Source: UBA12014 sp029248335
GTDB taxonomy: Bacteria > Planctomycetota > Phycisphaerae > Phycisphaerales > SM1A02
Reading direction: 5' to 3'
Length of the DNA stretch: 64,000 nt
Assembly: GCA_029248335.1 (NCBI GenBank)
Contig: JAQWJM010000001.1
Coordinates: 1 to 64,000, forward strand
The position numbers were made by a program, and so were the translations under genes. A model generated the notes under the pieces. The model did not search any database. It had not been told where the DNA came from and worked only from the letters and a program-made list of their open reading frames with translations. Below are positions 51,669 through 61,800 of this stretch, piece after piece. Every line of letters begins with the position of its first letter. Within the stretch, counting starts at the first letter, position 1.

Positions 51669-52651
51669 ACCGTCGAACCCGCGGCATGGCGACGATCGCG
51701 ACGGTCGGCCTCGTCCTCGCCGGTGCGGGCGTGGTCGGATGGGCGGTCGGCTCCGGTCGTTTCGGCGGGACGCGGAGTTCGATCGAGAATCGAATCGCGA
51801 CCTACAAGAACGTGCTGATGACCGTGCGTCGCGAACGCGAACAGCGGCCCGAACTGGATCGCCGGCTCGCGTCGATCGTGGACCGATCCCTCGGGTCCGA
51901 GCTGGAGGCGGTCGACAGCGATCTTCGAAGGCAGCTGGCCGGACTCGCCGAGGCCTCGGGTCTGCGCGATGCGAGCGTGTCGACGCTGGGTGCGTCGGTG
52001 GTGGCCACGCCGGCCGCCCGGGAGTTCTCGAGGTCGGGCAGCGAACGGGCTTTCCGGGAGGAGCCCGACTTCGCGGTGCTCAGTGCGAACGTCTCCGGCC
52101 GCGGCCCGCTCGAGGCGGTCATCCGATTTCTCCACGACCTCGACGCCGCAGCCTGGGTCAAGCGGGTCGAATACGTCCGCTTCGATCCCGACGCGGAAGG
52201 CCGGGTCATCGCCCTGAACGCCCGGATCTCGACGCTCTTCGTGCCGGGCGTCGATCCCGGTGACGGGGTCGACGGGGCGACGCCGGATCCCCAGCATTCG
52301 ATCGAGCGGTACGAGTCGATGATCGCCGCGAATCCATTCGCCTTCGCGGTCGAGGCGCCCGAACCGGTCGCGGAGCCGGTCCCGGTGAAGCCGCCACCGC
52401 CGCCGCGGATCGATCCCCGGTCGTACTGGATGCTGACGGGCGTGGTGGAAGGGCCCGACGGAACCGAAGCCTGGATGCGGAACATCCGGAGCAACGAGAC
52501 GTTCGAGTTGCTGGTGGGTGGCAAGCGACCATTGGATCGGGAGGTCGAGCTCCAACTCGAATGGGCCGAGGGCGACCTCGCCGGATTCCGGGTGGGCGAC
52601 GAAACCTTCCGGATCCTGATCGGTTCCACCCTGGATCGACCGCTGCCCTGA
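51665..52651 (+). CDS. PilO-like protein with C-terminal PilP/GspC-like extension
   Basis: A 328-residue bitopic protein starting at a GTG overlapping the GspL-like stop. Transmembrane helix at residues about 8-29 (TIATVGLVLAGAGVVGWAVG), then coiled coil and a PilO/GspM-type periplasmic fold (EAVIRFLHDLDAAAWVKRVE). A proline stretch (PVKPPPPPRIDP, about 240-250) leads to YWMLTGVVEGPDGTEAW and a small beta-domain. This has the form of a PilP or GspC homology-region module that contacts secretin N0. If so, the missing GspC function is fused here. The assignment of the last domain is the less certain part. Confidence 0.68.
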   Translation: MNRRTRGMATIATVGLVLAGAGVVGWAVGSGRFGGTRSSIENRIATYKNVLMTVRREREQRPELDRRLASIVDRSLGSELEAVDSDLRRQLAGLAEASGLRDASVSTLGASVVATPAAREFSRSGSERAFREEPDFAVLSANVSGRGPLEAVIRFLHDLDAAAWVKRVEYVRFDPDAEGRVIALNARISTLFVPGVDPGDGVDGATPDPQHSIERYESMIAANPFAFAVEAPEPVAEPVPVKPPPPPRIDPRSYWMLTGVVEGPDGTEAWMRNIRSNETFELLVGGKRPLDREVELQLEWAEGDLAGFRVGDETFRILIGSTLDRPLP

Positions 52652-52719
52652 TTCCCTGTTCCTGACCCCGAAACTCAGGCTTTTTCGCCTCTGATCCACG
52701 AGGGATGGTGGCCGGTCGG

Positions 52720-52725
52720 TACGAT
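52720..52725 (+). promoter_or_regulatory. candidate -10 element before the giant secretin gene
   Basis: TACGAT occurs in the 234-nt gap before the giant gene and would give a leader of about 155 nt. No clear -35 was found. Confidence 0.25.
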
Positions 52726-52726
52726 G

Positions 52727-52743
52727 CCCCCACATCTTGGGGG
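52727..52743 (+). other. hairpin in the leader of the giant secretin gene
   Basis: CCCCCA-catct-TGGGGG forms a 6-bp stem with a 5-nt loop. No T-run follows, so it is not a standard terminator. It lies at the 5' end of the predicted leader and could stabilise the mRNA or tune expression. Confidence 0.3.
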
Positions 52744-52885
52744 GGTGAGAAGTGAGACGTTCCGATCGCCTGGGAAGGATTCCCGGGGACTCGGTCGGGG
52801 CGGCCGTTCAGTTCACGGCATATGGAACACGAGCGCGGATGGACAAGACCGGTCGGAGACCGGATCCCGCTCGCTGGAGCCAGGT

Positions 52886-55800
52886 ATGAAGAAGATCCGG
52901 AATCGCGTTCAGTGGTCCATGTTCCTCACGGTCCTGCTTGGATCCTGGGGTGGCGTCCAGGAGGCGGTCGCGCAGACCGATCCCGAACCGCCACGTCCGG
53001 TCCTCGGCGACGACGGGGTGCCTCAGGTCCGCTTCAACTTCAAGGGGCAGACCTGGGATCAGGTGCTCGACTACTTCTCCCGGGTCACCGGTCTCCCCAT
53101 CGTGCGGGATGCCGAGGTCCCCGCCGGGACGGTCGACTACATCAACCCGTCGCCGTACCCGCTGCCGCAGGCGTTGGAGACGCTCAACCTGCTGCTCCAG
53201 ACCCGGGGCCTGGTGCTCCGTGACGAGAACGGTCGGCTGGTGCTGGAGAAGCTCGACCAGATCAAGAAGGAGAACATCCCGACCTACATCGGCGATCTCC
53301 CCGACGACGTCACCGCGGACACGCTGGTGACCGTGATCGTCCCGCTGGTGAACGCCACCGCGGCATCGGTCTCCGAGCAGCTCAAGACGATGGTCGCCGA
53401 TTACGGCATGGTGGTCGCGCTGCCGCAGCAGAACTCGCTGCTGCTGGTGGAGACCGCCGCGAACGCGCGTCGGATCCAGTTGATCGTCGACGAACTCGAT
53501 CGCGAGGACGTCGAGAACCAGGTCGAGCAGATCGAGCTGCGATACTCGAAGGCGGCCGATCTGCTTCCCACGCTGCTGAAGCTGATGAGCGAACGCGTGG
53601 TGAAGACCGTCACCAAGGGCAAGACGAAGGTCCAGGTCGAAGAGGACGTGATGCCCGCGGGCTTCCGGATCACCGCGGATGAACGCACCAACACGATCAT
53701 CGCCCGCGGCACGCCGCGCCGGATCGAACGGCTTCGTGCCGCGATCGCGCTGCTCGACGCCGAGAAGCTCGAGTCGATGATGACGATGCGGACCGTCCAG
53801 CTCGACCGTCTCACCGTGGCGGAGGCGAAGTCGAAGCTCGACCAGCTCTTCGCGGCCGTTCCGAAGGAGAACAAGCCCACCTACGTGATCCTCGAGGACA
53901 CGAATCGAATCACCATCTCCGCCGATCAGGCCCTGCTGGAACAGGCGACGCGTTTCCTCGCGGATCTGGAACGAAAAGGCGCGGGGACGTCGGGCGAAGT
54001 CGATTCCGTGGTGCTGCTTCCGCTCGCCCATGCGACCCCCGACGCCGCGATCGCGGCGTGCCGGGCGGTGTTCACGCCCCGGCAGGCGGCGGTGCTCAAG
54101 CTGGTCCCCGGGCCGGATGGCCGCAGTCTCGTCGCGGCGGGGCCCGTCGGCGATCTCGATTCGGTCCGCAAGACGATCGTCCTCATCGATCGCCCGGCGC
54201 GTGGTGATCGCGAAGTCCGCTACCTGGTCATCGACGCGACGGATCCGGAGACCGCGTTCGCCCGCGCGACGCGGATCTTCGAGGCCGGCCGGGAGGCGGA
54301 TCCGACGCTCGACGTCGTCACCGACTTCGACCCGGCGACGCGACGACTGGTGATCGAAGGTCCGCGGGAGTCGCTCGATCGCTTCGAGAAGGCGATCGAT
54401 TCGGCCAGGGCGTCGATCAAGCCCGAGACGATGGTTCGACAGTTCACCGTCGAATCCGCGGCGCCGAGCCGACTGGTCGGTTCGATGACCACGCTCTCCC
54501 GCGCGATCCTCAAGCCGAAGGACGGTTCGGTCTACGTCCCGCCCACCTTCGAAGCGGTGGACGAACTCGACCTGCTCGTGGTCACCGCGACCGCGGATCA
54601 GTTCGTCGCGATCGACGGCCTCCTTCGAACGCTCGACCGCCCGCAGCCGGGCGACGTGACCTACCGGGTGATCCGGATCGGAACCAGCGCCGGCGACGCC
54701 CTGCTCGAGAAGGCGCTGCTGGCGTTCGATCGCAAGGCGGCGTTGCTGCCCGACGGCGATCTTCCCCGGCCGAAAGTCATGGTGGACGCCGCGTCCGGCG
54801 TCTTCGAGGTTCTCGGATCGACCACGTCGGTCCAGTCCTTCGAACGCGCCCTCGCCGAAGCGCGGCAGCTGCTTCCCCCCGAACCGGTCGCCCGCATGAT
54901 CCCGATCCGGCAGGCCCGGGCCGCGGAGATCGTGGTTCCGTTGCAGCAGATGATCGACCGCGCCGTGGCGATCGGTGACGGCCGGGTGGTCGCACCGCCG
55001 ACCATCGAAGTGGTGAATCCGACCAACAGCCTCTGGGTCCGGGGCGATGCGGCCCAGGTCCGGACGATCGAGGAGTTCGTGCGGGTGCTCGACGTCTTCG
55101 AGCCGACGGACATGCCGCCGCTGCGGATGCTCCAGCTCTCCGGCAGCGACGCGGTCCAGATCGCGCGGCTCCTGACCACCCGATACGACGCCCGGCCCAA
55201 CGACGTACGTCGCGAGCAGCCGGTTCGGATCGAAGCCGACGCGGCGACCAACACCCTGGTGGTGACCGCCCACGAGGCGGTCTTCGCCGAGATGAAGGAG
55301 TTCGTCGAGTCGCTGAACCGCAACACCGAGACCGAGGCGGAACGCGAGACCATGATCTTCCCGCTCCGGCTCGCCCGGGCGGTGGACCTCGCCAAGGCGC
55401 TCGGAACCCTCTACCCCGAACCGCCGATGCCGCTGGACAGCCGCGGCCGACCGCTGCCCCATCTCCGGCAGCCCCGGGAGGTCTTCGTGAGCGCGGACGC
55501 GGGCACGAACACCCTCATCATCGAAGCCCCGAGCGGACGCCGTTCGAGCTTCGAGGAACTCGTCCAGCAGCTCGACCGCATCGAACTTCCCCCGCAGGCC
55601 ACGCTGAAGACCTGGAACATCGACCGCGGCGAGGGCTCGGAGATCGCGAGCACGCTCCAGAACCTCGCCCGACAAGGCGTCCTGAGTCGTCCGGGATCGA
55701 ACGGCGAGAAGGCCGTCGAGGTGACCGTCCAGTTCGAACCGCGCAGTCGCACGCTCATCGTCGCCGGTGACGACTTCACCTTCGGCAAGGTCGACGAGAT

Positions 55801-58800
55801 CCTCACCGATCTCGAAGCGGTGCCGGTCACCCGCGCCCTTCGCGTCCTCGAGATCACCACCGGCGACGTCACGGAGATCTCCGGACGGGCGAGCCGGCTC
55901 TTCGAGGAACAGACCGAAGGCGATCCGGACTTCACCGGCGTCGAGGTCGAGGTCGACGCGGTCAACGGCACGATCCTCGCGGTCGGCGAGGACGCGTCGC
56001 TCAACCGCTTCACGCAGATCGTCGCCCAGCTCGAGTCTGCGCAGGCGAGTCCGCCGGACATCCGGCTCATCTCGCTTCGCCACGGCGAGGCGACCGAGGT
56101 CGCCACGATGATCGTCGAGCTGCTCGGAAACGAGCTGGCGATGGCGACGCTCGGCGGCCCCGCCCCGGTGATCGAGGCCCTGCCGCAGGTCAACGCGATC
56201 CTCGTGGCCGCGGAACCCCGCGAGCATGAGATCATCCGACAGATCGTCGACACCATCGACACCGCGGACGAGGCGCTGCCGCCGATCCGCATTCTCCAGG
56301 TCCGGACCGCCGACGCGGTCAACCTGGCCAACGCGCTCGGCCAGACCTACGAGCGGCGTTCGAACGAGGAGAAGGCCGAGAAGCCGGTGCGGATCAGCGC
56401 CGACGTCGCGACCAACGCCCTGATCGTCGCCGCCCATCCGGACCTGCTCGAGGAGATCCGCGCCATCGTCACGGATCTCAACGACGCGGACCGCCTCGAT
56501 GCGGAAGGTCGGGAGATCCGGATCTTCCCGCTTCGCGTCGCCCTCGCCGAGGACCTCGCGACGACCATCGATCAGATGTATCCCGAGCCGCCGATGCCCC
56601 GGGACAGTCGGGGTCGCCCCCGGCCGGACCTCCAGCAGGCCCGCGAGGTGGTGGTGCGGGCGAACCCCCAGATGAACGCCCTGATCGTCGACGCGCCGAT
56701 CCAGCGGATGGCCGGCTTCGAGAAGCTCGTGCAACAGCTCGACCAGACCCAGATCGTCGACGAGACGGAGATCCGCACCTGGAAGCTGCCGACCGTGGAG
56801 CTCGAGGCGGCCGCCCGCACGCTGCGGGACCTCGCCGACGGCGGACACCTCGGTGGCGGCGATCGCGGCCTCGCGGGTTCCATCTCGATCAGCATCGATG
56901 CGGCGAGCGACACGCTGCTCGTCTCGGGACCCACCGCGATCTTCGAACGCGTCGGTCAGGTGGTCGACTCGCTGGAGTCCGGCCCCGTCGTCCCGACGAC
57001 GGTCCTTCGGACCTTCCGACTCGTCCAGGCCCGCGCCGATTCGGTGGTTCCGATGCTTCGGGAGATCCTCGTCGCACGGATGACCGAGACCTCGGGCCAG
57101 CCCGGCCGCGAGATCGATCGGTTGCTCACGGTCACCGCCGATCGAAAGACCAACACCGTCATCATCTCGGCGCCCGAGGTGGTGATGCCCGTCGCCGAAC
57201 AGCTCATCAAGACGCTGGACTCCTCGGCCCAGGTCGTCGGCGATCCGACGGTCCGCGTCCGACCGCTGATGTTCGCCGACGCCGCGGTCGTCGCGGCGGC
57301 GCTCCAGCAGGCCCTTCCCAGCATGACCAGCCCGGCGACGGGTGATGCGATGGAGGTCAAGGTGATTCCCGCCGCGGGCTCGAACGCACTCCTGCTGGTG
57401 GGCGTCCCGGAGGAGATCGAGGAGGTCGAGGTGCTCATCAAGCCGCTCGACGCCCGTCCCGCGACCGACGCGATGGATGCGCGGACCTTCGAACTCGCCC
57501 ACGCGGACGCCGGCCGGATCGCACCCATCGTGCAGAAGCTCCTCGACGACCAGCAGAGCAGCGATCCCCGCGTGCTCGTGGAACGGATCCGTCGCAGTCG
57601 CGGCGCGATCGATCTCACCCCGACCGTCCGGGTCGAGGCCGACGCGCGGACCAACAGTCTCATCGTCAGCGGGCCGCAGCCCGCGGTGAACCTCGCCGAG
57701 AACCTGATCGAGAAGCTCGACCGTCCCGACGTCGATGCCGATCTCGTCTACACCACCTTCACGCCCGCCCGTGCCGACGCCGCCAGGATCGCCGGGACCG
57801 CCCAGACCGTGCTCGATCGAACCCGCCCCGGCGGCCTTCGCTCGACGTTGGAACTGCTCGCCGAACCCGAGACCAATTCGGTCCTCGTGGTCGGAACCCG
57901 GGAGGAGACCGAACGGGCCGTCGCCCTGCTTTCGGAATGGGACGCCCAGATCCCGGTGCTCCCGCCCGTCGACTTCAAGATCATCACGATGCGGAACGCG
58001 TCCGCCGACGCGGTGGCCGCGGTCATCGCCCCGGTGCTTCGCGATCGAACGCGATGGCCGGCGGCGTTGCGCGATGCGGCCCGAGCCGGTCTCGTGGTCT
58101 CCGAACCGAGCGTCACCGCGGACGTCTCGTCGAACCGAATCCTGGTTTCCGCGCCGGCGGAACTGCAGGCGATCGCCTCGACGCTCGCACGCGAACTCGA
58201 CCAGGTCGACGCGGGCGCGTCGGTCGAGGTCCGGGTGTATCCGGTCCCCGCCGGCGGGGCCGCGGACATGGCCGGCGCCCTTCAGAAGTCGCTCGACGCG
58301 GCGAGCGACGCCCGACCCGGCGAAGCCCGCCCGGTGGTCGCCTCCGCGGGCCGGTCGGACTCGATCGTGGTCACCGCCTCGCCCCGACTCCAGGAGATCG
58401 TCGCCCAGCAGCTCTCGGCGATGGCGAGCTCCGGCGGTGGGGTGCAGGTCCGGACGGTCTTCCTCAAGCATGCCTCGGCTTCACGGGTCGCGCCGTTGGT
58501 GGAGTCGTTGCTCACCGAGGACTCGGTGCTTCAGCCGCGGGATCTCCCCAGCTGGATGCGGGCCGAACTGATGATGGCGCGGGCCCGCGGGCAGGTCAGC
58601 GAGGAACCGCCGATCCGGGTGCTGCCCGACGATCGATTGAACGCGGTGATCGTCACCGGCCCGCTCGCCGCCCTGAACGCCGCGGAACAGCTCGTCGCTC
58701 AGCTCGACGTCGCCGCCCCGGGTGGAAGCGGCCGATCGATCCGGGTTCTGGAAGTCCGGAACGCGGACGCCCGCGAACTCGCGACCACCCTCGACGAACT

Positions 58801-61800
58801 CTTCGCGGTCGCCGACGATGGTGAGGCGCCGCCCGCGATCCGGGTGAACGCCTCGAGCAACACCCTGCTGGTCCGGGCGACCCCCGACCAGTTTTCGGAG
58901 ATCCGGGCGATCGTCGAGGGCATCGACGATGCCACGCTCAACGTCGCCCGTGAACTTCGCACCGTGCCCATCGACCCGAGCCGGGGTTCGGCGGAGGACA
59001 TCGCCCGCATGCTCGAACGAATGCTCGACCGCGAGGACGACGACCGGGTCCGGATCGTGCCGATCGAGGAACTCCTGAAGGAGTCCAAGGAGTCCAAGGA
59101 GTCCGATGGCGCCGGTCGCAAGGTGTCGTCCGCGACGCCCGTCGACCTCGGAACGCACCGGGGCGGCCTGATGGGATTCGCGCGGGTCGCGATCGCGGGC
59201 ATCGCCCTCGCGGCGAGCCCCCTCGGGCAGGACGCCGCGGCGGCCCCCGTGACGGCGTCGCAGGCGACCGAGGAGATCGAGGAGGACGAGGCGGAGATCG
59301 TGATCGCGATCGACCCCGAAACCAATTCACTGATCATTCTCGGCTCGCCTCGGGAACTCGATCAGGTGGTCGAGCTCGCCGACGAGGTCGAGGACACGCT
59401 TCCCGAGGAAGGCAGCATCATCCGTACCGTGCCGCTTCCCCCCGGCGTGGACGTTCGAAACGTCGCGTCGGTGGTCGGTCAGACCATCCGGCAGCTCGTT
59501 CCGGCGGGTGGCCGTCCCGGCGACCTCGGTCGCCGAACCACGGTCGTGGCCGACGTCACCAGCAATTCGCTGATCGTCGCGTGTCGCGAGACGGACTTCG
59601 AACTCCTCGCGGAGCTGATCGGGTCGGTCGCCCGGCCCGCGGATGCCCCCGAAGTGGTCGTCCGCATCTACCGGTTGGACGAGATGAGCGCAAGTCGGGC
59701 CGCGAGCGGTCTGATTTCGCTGCTGCAGTCGCCCGGCCGGAACCGCTATCGGGAACTCTCGGTCACGCTCGACGGTGACGGTCGTCCGGTGCAGGCCCGC
59801 TTCGATCCGACGCTGATCCGCGCCGTCGCGGACGTCGAGGCGAACGCGCTGGTGGTCCTCGCGCCGCGGGAGGCGATCCCCTTCGTCGACCGCTACGTCG
59901 AGCTCGCGACCCAGTCGCCGAAGGCGGAGCGTGCGACGTTGCGACTCTTCCAGCTTCGTTATGCCAGCGCCAGCGAACTGCAGCGGACCCTCCGGCAGAT
60001 CTTCCAGACGCGATTCCGCAACATCCGCCGCAGCGGCGCCGCCACCGCGGCGGAGCCGGACTTCGCGGTCGACGCCCGCAGCAACCAGCTGGTCGTGACC
60101 GCGAGCACCGAGGAACTGGCGGAGGTCGAATCGCTGCTCGCGCAGCTCGACGTCGAGGACGGCCGGGAGCGGAACCCGCTCACCGTGATCGAGCTCGCCG
60201 CCGCACGGCCGACCGCCGCGGCGCGGCTCCTCGACCAGGCGGTGATCGGCGGCGACGAACGACTGCGAGCCACCACCCTGGTGCTCGCCGACGACGCCTC
60301 CGGCGTGCTTCTGGTCCGGGCGGACGCGCCCACGCTCGCCGAGATGCGTGACGTGCTCGAACGCATCGATCGGGAGGCGACCAGTCGTTTTCCGGTCCGC
60401 ACCATCGAGCTGACCCGGGCCGATGCCGGCGAGGTCGCCGCCGCGGTGCAGGGGTTCTACGACGACCGGGCCCGGCTCTTCTCGACCGGACGAGGTCGCC
60501 GCACCCAGTCCGCCGCGGTGGCCATCACCGGCCGCACCGGTGGCGCGACGTTGCTGGTGGCCTGCGACGATCCGACGTTCGAGGAGGTCTCGCAGCTTGC
60601 GAAGACGTTCGACGAGAAGGACGGCAAGGCCGGATACGAATACCGGATCTACCCGCTCCGGAACGCCCGGGCCAACGAGATCAAGAGCACCGTGGAGTCG
60701 CTGGTCTCGTCGCTCACACGCAGCGATTCGAGCTTCGGCGGCTTCGGCTTCCGCTCCCGGAGTCGCGGCGACCAGACCCGCAGCGGTCTCGGCAGCATCG
60801 CGGTCGAAATCGACGAGCGTCTGAACGCGCTCGTGGTGAGCGGGCAGGGTGACCGGTTCGACCTGGTCGAGGAACTCATCGAATCACTCGACGTTCCCAC
60901 CCCCGACGACGAACGACGCATCGTCCGGTACTACCGGGTTCCCGGGGCGGACGTCTCGCTGCTCGAGGAGGTGCTTTCCGACGCACTGGGCGGCGGCGAG
61001 ACCGAATTCCGCTGGTGGCGGAGCGACGAGGAATCGACCGGCCCCAAGATCTTCGCCGACTCGCGTTCCGGAACGCTCTTCGTCGTGGGCAGTGAAGGAC
61101 AGCAGGCGAGCGTCGACGCGATTCTCGAGGACTTCTCGGGTCTCCTCGCCGGCGGCGACTCGGTGGTGGAGGTCGTCCGCACCGAATTCGCCGATTCCGA
61201 CGACGTCGCCCGGGCGGTCAGCCGGTTCCTGCGGGATCGGAGCCGCAACGACGGAACGAGCGCCACGGTGGTCGTCACGCCGATCGAGACCTCCGGCGCG
61301 ATGATCGTCGCGGGTACCGAGGACGACGTTCGAATGGTCAAGGATCTGGTCGCCCGGATCGACGCCCCCGATCTCACCGGATCGAGGTCGCTCGAGATCG
61401 TGGTGATCGAACGCGGCGACGCCGCCGACATGGCGGCCCTGATCGGGGCCCAGTTCGACCGCCGGGGTGGCGACGGCGTCGTCATCACGCCCGACGCCCG
61501 GACCAACTCGGTCCTGGTCAATGCGCCGGCGTCGCTCTATCCGCAGATCGCCGCGTTGATCAAGCGACTCGACGCGCCCGACGACACCGCGGAAAGCGTG
61601 ATCCGCACCTACAACCTCCAAGTCGCGGACGCGGGTGAGGCGAGTCGGATCCTGCAGGAGACGCTTCGGCTCGACGAGGAGGGGCGGACCACCGGCATCT
61701 CGATCGCGATCGAGGAGGATCCGGACGCAGCGCCGATCGAGGTCCAGGCCACCATCGTGGCGGACCGTCGGTCGAACTCGATCGTGGTGACCGCGACCAA

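Noticed and set aside
52808..58471. A minus-strand open frame of 1887 codons opposite the giant secretin gene
   Set aside because: Its composition is Arg/Asp/Gly/His-rich with no recognisable domain. It is the mirror of codon bias on the plus strand, where the signal peptide and repeated secretin modules are clear.
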